The notes: generated from the letters alone by a model not told the origin. Positions 1 through 8,393 are shown, numbered from the stretch's first letter. The stretch: 9,491 nucleotides of DNA from CAZVWJ01 sp964631325 (GCA_964631325.1 CAZVWJ010000075.1:1-9491); one strand, 5' to 3'. Translations and numbers: made by a program.

Positions 1-320
1 CCTGGTTCTTGAAGGTATTTTGATAGCTGGTCCTCAGCCAGCGTTGCGTCAAATTTGTTTTCGAGAACGATCTTTTCACCACTTTTTAGCTTGATGACCA
101 CATCAGCCCGTCCATCTCCTACTCCTTCCTCACAATCCACCTTATCTGCGGCTGATGTCTTATTGTCCATCATTCTGGAAATAAGTTGATTCGTCACATA
201 TCGATCAGAATTTAAAAAGAAGGTAAACTGTCGTGTAAAAAATTCCTCATATCCTGAGCGTCCAACTGCATCGGATTGATTGGCTGCTAATTTTTTGTGA
301 ATGCGGGAGAAATAATTCAA
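1..320 (-). CDS. PD-(D/E)XK nuclease-like protein, N-terminal part (runs off left edge)
   Basis: This reading frame is open from the left edge to a TTG at 318-320 and covers about 106 codons. The frame is closed upstream of the TTG by a TGA. AGGTGAG lies about 8 bases before the TTG, so I take it as the start; no ATG or GTG fits. The product begins MNYFSRIHKKLAANQ. After a helical N-terminus it shows GDGRADVVI, then an intervening strand, then IVLENKFDATLAEDQLSKYL. The Asp of RADVV and the ENK triad (E-x-K type) followed by QL-x-x-Y is the active-site pattern of the PD-(D/E)XK superfamily, closest in style to the PDDEXK_4 group. That superfamily includes restriction, repair and defence nucleases; the specific role cannot be told here because the C-terminal part is outside the window. 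The superfamily call is fairly safe; a specific function is not. Confidence 0.7.
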   Translation of the reverse strand, partial: MNYFSRIHKKLAANQSDAVGRSGYEEFFTRQFTFFLNSDRYVTNQLISRMMDNKTSAADKVDCEEGVGDGRADVVIKLKSGEKIVLENKFDATLAEDQLSKYLQEP

Positions 321-460
321 TTTGACTTCTCACCTGCTTTTGTAAAACTAGGCCGTTCCGAAAGCCAGTCTAATGTGAATAAACAGAGGACCGTTAAATA
401 AGTAGAGTCGACGGGCGGGTACGGTTCGGACTAAGCCGTCGTTTACCGCCGTCGCTCGTC

Positions 461-478
461 AAACCGACCGTCCGGTTT
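461..478. other. GC-rich hairpin (possible terminator or RNA element end)
   Basis: AAACCG at 461-466 pairs perfectly with CGGTTT at 473-478 across a six-base loop, and TTCTC follows on the plus strand. The preceding bases, about 407-460, are clearly GC-rich against AT-rich surroundings. They contain a second weak hairpin (ACGGTT at 421 with AAGCCGT at 433-439) and GCCGTCG twice. This could be a weak terminator, the end of a structured RNA, or a relic of inserted DNA; the sequence does not decide between them. Confidence 0.3.
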
Positions 479-501
479 TCTCACAACCGACTTTGCATGT
501 A

Positions 502-770
502 AGCCTTGAAGGTACAATTGTACAATAATTTTTGTTTTAATTCTCTTCCCCCCTGACTAAACTTCCCACCATCCTTATTTTGATCAAACTTATCGCCATA
601 TTCATTAAGATATAACCGTAAAAACAGATCTTCACCACAATGATCTTCAACTCAAACGTTAACCTGGTTGTTTATACAACGGTTGCTTTGAGGTTTGTTC
701 TATTCCACCGTATTTCTTGACCAACAATTAAAACTTAATCCCGCTATTAAACTATTGTACCTTCAAGGCT
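502..770. repeat. 269-bp segment bounded by a perfect 17-bp inverted repeat (MITE-like)
   Basis: AGCCTTGAAGGTACAAT at 502-518 recurs exactly as its reverse complement at 754-770. The left arm runs into the 12-base palindrome GTACAATTGTAC at 512-523. The interior of 235 bases shows no clear gene and is AT-rich. Such terminal inverted repeats around a short non-coding body are typical of miniature inverted-repeat transposable elements. No target-site duplication is obvious next to the arms, so a regulatory or structural inverted repeat is also possible. Confidence 0.5.
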
Positions 771-908
771 ATTTACAATGCTTTTGATATTAATATACAA
801 GAATATCTCTAATTCATTATTATTTGTAAAAAATTACTGCAGGTTTATCACAATTTAAATTTCAGGTTCTATAAACAAAAAATAGAAAAATAAAATTGTC
901 CCTGAATA

Positions 909-925
909 CAGTTAACCAATAACTG
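909..925. terminator. Possible weak terminator downstream of the large secreted-protein gene
   Basis: CAGTTA at 909-914 and TAACTG at 920-925 form a perfect six-base stem with loop ACCAA, about 45 bases past the stop of the minus-strand gene. Read on the minus strand, T-rich sequence follows only after about 14 bases. It is therefore not a textbook rho-independent terminator. Confidence 0.25.
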
Positions 926-3900
926 ACTTGCGTTCGAGCACGGCTCTAATTTTCAATTCAACTTTTACGTTTACTTTCCAAACCACTCGTAGTAAGTCTC
1001 GGTCAACCAGCGGCCCGGGACTGTTTCCAGTATACTATCCCGAATCTGCCTTAATTCAGTCAATAACTCGTTGGAGGCTCCCATTCGTTCAATCAAACAC
1101 GAACCGCCACTGGATGAGTTGGTTTCATCATCTTCCGTGGGGGAGTCACTTGAGGCAGCAATTGCGAAGGAGGAAAAGTGAGGCGGATTAAATGATAATT
1201 TCACAGTTTTTTCACCTTCTTCATTTTCTGAAACTGAAGCTGAATTAACACCAGCTATAATGTGGTTGCCAGTCCTCACTGCCCCCCTATTTTCAGCCTT
1301 ACTCCACCCTTGGTCCCCCTCCATCACAACCGCTGTTAATTTGTTAAAACCAGATAAATCTTCTTCGTTTATCTCATACTCTATTTCCACCGAATCAGAA
1401 GGTATCTTTGTATCCGGACTGATTTCTACCGCGCCGAGGGCCGTGTCGTATCCCTCTTGCTTCAGAGTATCGGAACGCATTTCTTTGAATTTTTTTACAT
1501 GGGGATGACTTTTACCCAACTTACCGGAATTAATAGTCAACTGTCGGCCGGTAAAAAGGTTTTGATCAACTTTCACTCGCGTCCGAAAATCGGGATCAGC
1601 CACTACTTCCGTAGAAGTATCATTGACTGGCACATTTTTAGAAGTTCCCAACCGCATCCCCAAATATATCTCTGTATCTGAAAAATTCTGGAAATCTGCA
1701 TCGGCACCTATCATATATCGCCCATCTCGACTGACATAAAATCGGAGATCATACTTAGGACTGTATACATAGGAATCTTCAAGTCCTTGCTTTGCTTCCG
1801 TATCAGACCTGGCAAACTGATCACTACGAATTTCCAGCTTTCCTGAACGAGCTACTTGGGCGGAAGTCGGAGTATCATACCAATTAAAGGCCGATTTCTT
1901 CGTCCCCGCTGAAAGCTCCATTAAGGACCGCTCTGCACTAATCTTTATCGGTTCTTGCACCGAATAATAATCCTTCCCCTCAAGTGCGCCCTCACGCTGA
2001 ACGTTTGCTTCGGAAGAAAGCTTGTAAAATCTAAACTGTCCCACAATATCCTTTCGTTCTATTCTCTCGGACGGGGGGAATACACCAAACATAGTCCAGG
2101 CTTCGGGAACAATTTTTGAGGGGAAACTGTCCGATTTAACGGCAAAAAAGGTGTGATGAGGAGACACTGCACCACTCATTCCCTCGGCTGACGTCAGAAA
2201 CGCTCCTGTATCACTGGCACCGTAGGTACTTCGAGGAAACTCTATAAAGGATTCCTCGCCACTTGATTCCCGGTGATAACGGTCAATACCGTTTTTACTG
2301 AAATTCATCGAATTCAGAGCCAGAGAATGCGGATAAGGACTAATTGATACCCCATCAGTCGGGCCAGGGGTCTGCAGTCCTATAGCAATTGCCCGGGAAC
2401 CGCTGTCAGCCCTAATAATTGAACTCGAATCGGACTGTCTCAAGCCGAGATAAAAATCTCCCTTGTTGCGAGCCGAATCAGCATATTTCACCCCGGCAAA
2501 TACCTCGGGCTCTTCCGGAGCTGAAAGGGCTCCTTTGAACTGGACGTTGCTAGTGGCTGATTTAGACCGAATTGAACCGTTATCAAGTATCTCGAATCCG
2601 TCTAATAAATCCACTTCTACCGTTGTATCATAAGTACTACCAGCGAGATCAAACACAGAAGTTTTACCTTCCACATCTGTATCGGTGGTATTGAATGAAA
2701 TTGTCCCTAGACCAGTATGACCGGCGGCGGTTAACCGACTCCCCAAGGTCAATAGATGATAGTTCCCGGAAGCGGTTCGGTTATCAAAGTTCCCCTGAGA
2801 AACAGATGGATTATCAGCTATCTGATAGACTTTTAAATTATCATGGTAGGCTTTCCCGGCAGAAGCGGAAGAACGCTCCCCGAGTCCAAGATACCAATTT
2901 TCAAATTTGGTCCTGTTTATACTGTCCGTTGACTTAAAAATTAGCTCGCTATTCACATAAAAACCCACGCGCCAATCTTCATCCACGACTACCTTGAACC
3001 GATTCCACTGGTTCATCAAAGTATCAGCTAAAATCTCGTCCTGGGGCTCACTCGGACCTTTTACCCAAGTACCGCTTTCATTCACAAACTGGGTTTCAAG
3101 GTAAGCATGTCTCCGCAAATCAGAAGGAAAAGCCCAACAGGCATCTCCCTGATAGTGAAGTTTAAACCGCAAAAATCGTGGTATGGATTGCCTGGGGTCA
3201 ACCTGATTGCCCTCTAAGAAGGACAAAGAAGGCTGGACCCAGCAACCGGAAGGATCGGTCATATTTAAATACATATCCGCTTCCACGGCAAACGGCGGGC
3301 TGATCCGGGGGAGAGATTCTTTCAACACTCCAAGCGAATCATAAGAGCCATCGCCATTGTTGTCAAAAACATTGCTTTTTCCGGCGAAATCAGTTTCTAT
3401 TTGCGGTTGAGGCGTTCCGACCAATTTCCAATCGGTTAAGTCAGAAAAATCTTCTTCGAAAATTACTGATCCTTCGGCAAAATCCGAGGATGAACCAGAA
3501 CCAAAGGAAATATTATCCACCAGATTCGTCGTCTGGTCAGAACGTCCCATAATAGCAAGATGCGTTGTATCTCCAAGGTTTATCGCTGTTTGCGACTGGC
3601 CGATTATTTCTCCGTCCAGCAGAACTTCAACCGTTTTGTCAGCTTTCGCTCTGATTTTTATTTCATGCCAGATCCCGTCTTTTTCTGGGGGATACGATTT
3701 TTCAAATATTGTTGTATTCGTATGCAGTCGAATTTTTTCAGACCCCAACTTCGGCCGAATAGCAAGATTTAATAATGAATTAACACCATCCGAAGGACCA
3801 CAGGAGGTGGATGCATCTCTCCATCCTGAAGTAAACCGCAATTGTATATTCTGCCAATCACTCTGGCGAGCTTCTCCGTGTGCCTGCGTTTTAAACCGCA

Positions 3901-4114
3901 TGGAAACTTCGGAGCCGGGTTCCCATTTTATCGGTTGTTTTGTCCACATCCCGGAATTGCACCAACCGTCACCGTTGGGATCCATGGCCCATGAATTATT
4001 GATTCCTTCACCGCCAATTAATTCCGGGGCGGGAGAACCCCAGACGTTCCAGACAGACGTATCTATCCCGGCTTCCCAGTCCTCGCTGAAAGAAGTCATC
4101 TGCTGGTTGGCAAT

Positions 4115-5401
4115 TTCCGTCTTGCTGACCCTGATATTGTCTACCCTTATTTGCGCATAATCTCCGTATTTTGTACCTCCGGTTCGATCGCCAATAATCA
4201 CCTGGTCAAAAGGTTCCAGCTCAGATTTGAATGTCGAACTGTGAAACACCTCGCCGGTTTCCCAGTTAATTATCGTCCACTCCATTTTTCCGGTGGCTGC
4301 GTCATATTTAAGGCGAAACCGATACCAGGTTCCCGAGGAAGCGGTCGGTGATTTCTTCCCTTCCCAGTCAGGTGCCGATTTAAACACCATCTGTTTATCG
4401 GTGAAATCAGACCAACTTGCAATCTTCTGAATAAAAGAACGGCCGGGGTAACTATCAGCCGTCACGTCAACCCGGGTGCTATTAACAAAAGTTAAATTCG
4501 GATAACAGCCCCAATCAGGCAAAACCGGATTAGCATCAAATTCCACGATAAATGAATTGGTATCCGGAAATATTTTTTCCGTAAACGCAGGACTCTTCGC
4601 CAGGTAATACTCGTAGTTATAACTGACGTCATGCACTTCGGCAAAATAATTGCCCGCACCCGAATCCCAGTATACCTTGCTCGCTTTCATACTGTTGTAA
4701 CCCGGATCCTTCGAAAAATTTTCGACATAAACCGTATCGTAACCATCCACAGTAAATTCTGGCAAAGCCCGAGTGGTCTCTTTAGCCACTCTGATATTGT
4801 CCACCCTGATTTGCGCATAATCTCCATACTTCGGATCTCCGGGTCGTTGACCAATAATTATCTGATCGAAAGAATCAAAATCGGGGGAAATGGTTGCACT
4901 GTGGAAGGTATCCCCACTTGTTTTATTTTTAACAGTCCAATTTATTTTATTCGACGAAGCATCATAGGCGAGTCGCACCCGATACCAGGTATCAGCGGTG
5001 ACAGTAGGAGACTTATAACTCGTATCAGTAATGTTCGTTGATATCCGCATCTTCTTATCAACATGGTCAGACCAATGCACCACATCATACGCGATAGATC
5101 TTCCCGGATAAGAATCCGCTTGGACATTAACTTCAGAGCTATCGACAAATCTAACACGGGGATAACAGCCCCAGTCCGGCTGGACTGGATTAACATCAAA
5201 TTCAATGACGAAAGATGTAAGGTCCGGATTGATTTTAGTAAAAGACGGACTTTTCGCCAGGTAATATTCGTAGTTATAGCTGACATCGTGCACCTCGGCG
5301 AAATAATTACCCGCGGCAGAATCCCAATAAACTTTATCGGACTTCATGCTTTCGTATCCCGGGGCCTGGGAAAAATCTTCCTCGTAGACTGTCTTATAGC
5401 C
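4115..5401 (-). repeat. Tandem duplication of a ~219-codon module inside the large gene
   Basis: Two adjacent modules begin GYKTVYEEDFS (codon starting at 5401) and GYDTVYVENFS (codon starting at 4744), a spacing of 657 bases or 219 codons. They share a run of 23 identical residues near the start (AGNYFAEVH through LAKSP). Also shared are PDWGCYP, ADSYPGRS, TWYR-R-L-YDA, the pair QIIIG/QVIIG, and YGDYAQIRVDNIRV. Resemblance is clear at DNA level too, for example around 4130 and 4790. This is an internal duplication; whether the two copies bind different ligands is unknown. Confidence 0.9.
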
Positions 5402-5623
5402 TAGATCCCCAGAAGTGCTCAAAGAAGTTCTTGCAACCACATCCCAGTAGCACAGCAACCTTTCCCCGTTCCACTTGGTATTGCCATAAAATCCAACCCC
5501 TGTATTATCAGCAAGCGCAGTATCGCTGTCGTTTGCGCTAAGTTTTTTGATTAACGTTCCGTCCGCTTTTTCCCATCGGACATTTATATCGCCATTTTCT
5601 GCCCATTCTATTTCCAGGTGGGT

Positions 5624-5626
5624 TCA
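5624..5626 (-). other. In-frame TGA replacing a conserved Trp codon
   Basis: The frame reads PTDV-TGA-THLEIEW without any shift. Four sister modules of the same protein have Trp at the matching place: DTWYRVRL, GTWYRFRL, GIWHEIKI and NQWNRFKV. TGG would need C instead of T at plus-strand base 5624, a single transition. Trp is encoded as TGG elsewhere in this gene, and TGA is the real stop of abiEii, so a changed genetic code is not supported. Confidence 0.85.
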
Positions 5627-6145
5627 TACATCCGTTGGCACTTCACCTGCTGTTAAACTCTTCGAAGCTAGGGTTGTTCCATTCCCAGACGTGGTTTTCT
5701 TAATTTCAAAAATTTCTTGGTCACCACGAGGGGCTAGCGACACACTGTATTTATTATTATTATCCGCGGCACCAAATTTAAGCCCGGCCTTCATTCCACC
5801 ACTTCCTGAGGTAAGATCGGTAACACCATCAACATAATATTTAACGGTGAGTTTCGAACCCCGGGGAAAACTGTGCTGAGAGTCAGTGTAAAAAACACTC
5901 CGGGGGATTCCATCATTGGCATCGTATTTCAGGGAGGTAGACCCCGAGTGAGCAATGTCCGCAGAAACCGACCAGGTACTCGTATCTGAACCTTGCCCCA
6001 GATAATAGGCGCTGGCATCCACACTACCGTCCTCAAAATCATCTAATATTAATCCGCTGGACGCGCAGGCTTTGTTCCCAACAACAATTATTGATAAAAC
6101 GCAGATAAAAATGAACAAAAAACGGCCAGACTTTTTAATTTGCAT

Positions 6146-6640
6146 TGCAAATCGCTCCTCGAAAAAATAGGATTGAAAAACACTTGTTTAGACCACGTGC
6201 ATTACTCCGCAAAAGATTCTTTAAATTGAAATTCGAATTAACCAGTAAATTTTTCGGACAGTACATACCCGAGAGGCCAGACATACTACTACGGTCCGGG
6301 GGTTGAATGAAATTCAGTGAACAAAATAAACTAATTCCGAAAAAATGAAGAAAAAGAAAAGCAGAATAAAAGTAAGGGGATAGAGAAATTACAAGAAAAT
6401 ATTGGCTACAAGGGAAGGAAACTGATGGCAATTTTTGTGGCAGTATCACACTGGAACACCAACTTCAATTATTTTTTAGCCTCTCGAATTAAGCTATCGT
6501 CTTTTCCTTTATTTTATCTCATAATATTTGTTTGGATATTATATCAATATTTTTAATCTGTCAAGGGCAGAATTTTTAAAATCAGAACCTTCCAGTGAGA
6601 TTTTTCTTAAAAAAATATTTCTGTTTTGATATACTTTCCT
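6146..6640. other. Upstream spacer of the large gene, no gene seen
   Basis: No coding sequence is supported here. GAGGAG at 6155-6160 on the minus strand is the ribosome site for the large gene. Roughly 6335-6400 is a purine-rich tract on the plus strand, so a long minus-strand leader would be pyrimidine-rich. Around 6480-6640 the DNA is AT-rich. I see no promoter that I would defend. Confidence 0.5.
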
Positions 6641-6925
6641 CTTCCTGCAAAAAATGCCTCTAAATTGTGAGGAATGGAAGGAAATACTATCCCCCCTGTC
6701 CCCCGAAATTCTCTGGTTCATTTCATCCTTCTGATTCAGCTGCACCTAACCTCACACAGGAGCGCTCCTTTAAAATCTCAGTCAACCACTTCTTAGTCAC
6801 TGCTGCTCCGCCAGCAAGCTTAACGATCACTTTTTCCTTTTCTATGCGAAACCATTGAAACAAACTCCAACCAATCATCCATAACCACAAAAGCGTCTCT
6901 TTGGTCGCGTCATTGTGTAACTTCT
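6640..6925 (-). pseudogene. Possible decayed REP-associated (Y1/RayT-type) transposase end
   Basis: A minus-strand frame is open from 6923 to a TGA at 6723-6725 (66 codons). A late ATG at 6878 gives 51 residues, beginning MIGWSLFQWFRIEKEKVIVK. The segment KVIVKLAGGAAVTKKWLTEI resembles the helix-turn-helix found near the C-terminus of some RayT transposases (pattern K-V-x-A-x-x-L-(R/K)-x-x-T-T-V-(S/T)-x-x-W-I-A-x-x-L). Just after the stop, on the same strand, comes AATTTCGGGGGACAG, like the short GGGGGACAG boxes I recall lying near RayT genes in some phyla. No transposase catalytic motif (HUH, Tyr) is present in this stretch, so at most a remnant remains. This match is by eye only. Confidence 0.3.
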
Positions 6926-7050
6926 ACCTCGAGGGTATAGTTGTTCAATAAATATCCTAGTTTTTATAATTTCACACATTTTGCTTGATGATTATATTAG
7001 CGGAACGGGCCGGTAGAAGTCAATAAAATATCATTCAGCGCTGCCGCTGG

Positions 7051-7130
7051 AGTGTCAAGAGCCATCCGAAAATAACCAAATAGGTTATTAAGAGTGTAAC
7101 TTTGTCACCAGTAGAAAAAAATTATTAGCA
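7051..7130 (-). promoter_or_regulatory. Orphan copy of the abiE operator region
   Basis: By hand alignment about 56 of 80 bases match 9264-9343, the region upstream of abiEi, with no net gaps. The conserved parts are the likely functional ones: AGTGTCAA (7051), the palindrome AATAACC-AAATA-GGTTATT (7071-7089, perfect 7-base arms), and TTTGTCACCAGTAG (7101). No abiEi follows it on the minus strand, so it is an orphan operator. Confidence 0.7.
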
Positions 7131-7205
7131 GCGTTAAGTTGTGGATTCAACTCCGTGCCGGAAGACTAATGAGCCTTGAGAGATACGCACAATTCAAGTC
7201 GGGGT

Positions 7206-7366
7206 TTAAAATACAAGCGCCCGGAAGTCGTCGAGGAGGGTGTAGATCACGGGGACGACGACCATCGTCAGGAAGGTGCCGATCAGCATTCCGAAGCCGG
7301 CGACGATGGCCAGCGGGCTGAGGCGCTCGAGGCCGACCGCGGTCGTGAAGGTGGTTATCAGAAATT
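7206..7366 (-). pseudogene. Detached C-terminus of an RND-family efflux transporter
   Basis: The minus strand reads LITTFTTAVGLERLSPLAIV, then AGFGMLIGTFLTMVVVPVIY, then TLLDDFRALVF and a TAA at 7206-7208. This is the last transmembrane-helix pair and end of an HAE-1/CzcA-type RND pump: TT-x-T-T-x-x-GL before the penultimate helix, and G-x-x-x-(S/T)-(T/F)-x-L-T-x-x-V-V-P-V-(I/L)-Y-T-L-L-D at the end. Resemblance stops near 7356-7366, where the base composition drops from GC-rich to AT-rich and the abiEii 3' flank begins. Over 1000 residues of a normal pump are missing, so this is a fragment. It is about 90 percent identical in DNA (7 differences in 73 bases) to the RND end at 9419-9491. Confidence 0.85.
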
Positions 7367-7430
7367 GGAGTGTACTCGTGAATTCAAAGACCGAAACTCA
7401 ACACTTCTCAACCTTGATAAGAATTGATTT

Positions 7431-8378
7431 TCACCACAAAATGTCTTGGTTCAGACGACTTTTTTTGAGGTTGCTGATAGCCTCCAGAACTTCGGAGCGA
7501 TCTCCTTCGTTTGCTTCCGCAAACTTTCGCTCATTTTTGGTAAGTGCTGTTAACCACGAGTAATACTGAAACAGCTGTTTTTCCAACTCCTCTATTGGCG
7601 GGGCTTCCCGGGTTAGTAATCCGATTTTTTCTTCGTCCCAGTCATCGCGTGATGAAAGCCAAGTATCAGGAACAAATGGCTCTGGAGAGATTGACGGATC
7701 CCAGGATGGCCCCATGCCATTGTTATCCACCCATATCTTTAATACTGCTATCTTGCGGACTAAATCCCGCTCAAAGTTTGAAAATGGGCTAGTGGTAGCG
7801 AGCCACACTAAATCCCAGGCATCCCGAGCCGTCGATGAACGATTCAATCGGGCAATCTTTTCAGCTACCAATTCCTCCAGTTGCATACAAGGGATATTCG
7901 GAAGTGACCAGTCATAGCGTTCATGAATTGGCATCTTCTTGTAAGGCACTTCTACGGGTTTCAACCAGCACGGGGGACCTACGTCTAATTTGATTGAAAT
8001 TTCGGGTTGTCCAAATTCGCTGTTCACCGAGATAGACCAACGGCCTCGCTTCTTCTTTGGACTAAATTCAAACGGACCTAACGAGGTATCGAGTTCATCG
8101 GCTATAACGTCACCAATCTGCTCGGGATCTTCGGACCGATCAAACAGGGCAAAATCGAGGTCCGTGGAAAAGCGTCCTTCCATACCGGCAAATAATTTTC
8201 GTAAGGCTGTCCCTCCCTTGAATACAACCAGTTCATTAAAGTAGCCGCTGTTGTGTAATTGCGATAGGATAAAATCCTGGGATATATCCAAGAGAGCAAT
8301 ATCGATGTCAACCTGAGAACCCTGAGGGATGTGTCTATGGACATATCCCGGGGTCAACGAGTGGGTAAGGTTCGACAA
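7431..8378 (-). CDS. abiEii: AbiEii-type nucleotidyltransferase toxin (type IV toxin-antitoxin)
   Basis: The 315-residue product starts at TTG 8378, with a near-perfect AAGGAGGT at 8386-8393 seven bases upstream. It shows the nucleotidyltransferase signature of the AbiEii/MenT group: FKGGTALRK (residues ~54-62), then FSTDLDFALF with the D-x-D metal-binding pair (~70-79), a central IKLDVG strand, and LEELVAEKIARLNRSSTARDAWDLVWL (the conserved Lys and the R-D-x-x-D-L helix) around residues 166-192. A helical C-terminal part follows. Length and motif order match intact family members. Members of this family transfer nucleotides, and characterised mycobacterial relatives act on tRNA, halting growth. 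abiEi lies 15 bases upstream on the same strand, and its TAA at 8394-8396 abuts the ribosome site, so the two are probably translated together. The stop is TGA at 7431-7433. The toxin looks intact. Confidence 0.9.
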   Translation of the reverse strand: MSNLTHSLTPGYVHRHIPQGSQVDIDIALLDISQDFILSQLHNSGYFNELVVFKGGTALRKLFAGMEGRFSTDLDFALFDRSEDPEQIGDVIADELDTSLGPFEFSPKKKRGRWSISVNSEFGQPEISIKLDVGPPCWLKPVEVPYKKMPIHERYDWSLPNIPCMQLEELVAEKIARLNRSSTARDAWDLVWLATTSPFSNFERDLVRKIAVLKIWVDNNGMGPSWDPSISPEPFVPDTWLSSRDDWDEEKIGLLTREAPPIEELEKQLFQYYSWLTALTKNERKFAEANEGDRSEVLEAISNLKKSRLNQDILW

Positions 8379-8385
8379 CGGCGTG

Positions 8386-8393
8386 ACCTCCTT
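8386..8393 (-). promoter_or_regulatory. Strong ribosome binding site fixing the TTG start of abiEii
   Basis: AAGGAGGT on the minus strand ends seven bases before TTG 8378 and directly follows the abiEi stop codon. It supports the TTG as the real start and suggests coupled translation. Confidence 0.8.

Larger units (their letters stand above)
321..970. other. Non-coding spacer with repeats
   Basis: About 650 bases lie between the nuclease start and the stop of the large secreted-protein gene. No convincing coding sequence is seen. The longest curiosity is a minus-strand frame open from 651 to 481 (56 codons) with no ATG until its last five codons. The stretch holds a GC-rich patch with hairpins around 407-480, an inverted repeat bounding 502-770, and very AT-rich sequence from 771 to 900. 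Confidence 0.6.
971..6145 (-). pseudogene. Very large secreted multi-domain lectin-like surface protein, interrupted by an in-frame TGA
   Basis: From ATG at 6145 (GAGGAG nine bases upstream) to TAA at 971 there is one continuous frame of 1724 codons, broken only by TGA at 5624-5626 (codon 174). Residues 1-28 form a Sec signal peptide (basic start, hydrophobic core, cleavage after ACA). After it come concanavalin/LamG-like jelly-roll modules, judged from pattern only: about 32-245 (starting LILDDFEDG), 249-467 and 468-677 (near-duplicates), 683-890 (SEDWEAG), and 893-1110 (VIFEEDFSDL). Residues 1112-1575 are unassigned. Next is a beta-sandwich ending in HFSSFAIAA near 1656, an acidic/Ser-rich linker, and a 42-residue Cys-led tail resembling the CFI-box. 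No catalytic site is recognised. I infer a role in surface binding to sugars or proteins. Both halves keep good coding character, so the break is recent, a sequencing error, or read through. Possible internal restarts such as TTG 5458 lack a well-placed ribosome site. Confidence 0.75.
7051..7366. repeat. Left copy of a long direct repeat (offset 2213 bp)
   Basis: The operator, the spacer and the RND tail here match 9264-9491 at a constant offset of 2213: 7071 to 9284, 7101 to 9314, 7206 to 9419. Resemblance fades left of about 7044 and right of about 7366; the right copy runs out of the window at 9491. The abiE operon lies between the two copies. Confidence 0.85.

Noticed and set aside
400..480. 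Group II intron end (CGTCCGGTT resemblance)
   Set aside because: Only a short string matches; no domain V hairpin pattern, reverse transcriptase or intron boundaries were seen.
481..651. 56-codon minus-strand open frame with an EF-hand-like DQNKDGGKFS stretch
   Set aside because: There is no start codon except near its end, it crosses the inverted repeat arm, and the hydrophobic position of an EF-hand loop is out of register.
928..5404. Plus-strand and other-frame ORFs of 66-174 codons across the large gene
   Set aside because: They lie opposite a strongly coding frame, lack ribosome sites and show no recognisable domains; treated as shadows.
971..5458. Separate gene starting at TTG 5458
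   Set aside because: The frame is open and protein-like back to the TGA at 5624; no ribosome site at proper spacing and no signal peptide exist at 5458. It is the distal part of the interrupted gene.
5624..5626. TGA read as Trp by an alternative genetic code
   Set aside because: All other Trp in the same gene are TGG, no other in-frame TGA occurs in the 1495 codons that follow, and abiEii ends with TGA.
6135..6449. 104-codon minus-strand ORF upstream of the large gene
   Set aside because: Composition reflects an AT-rich/pyrimidine tract, it overlaps the true ribosome site and start, and it has no domain.
7139..7563. Plus-strand ORFs over the RND fragment
   Set aside because: These Arg/Gly-rich translations are the complement of the RND C-terminus coding strand.
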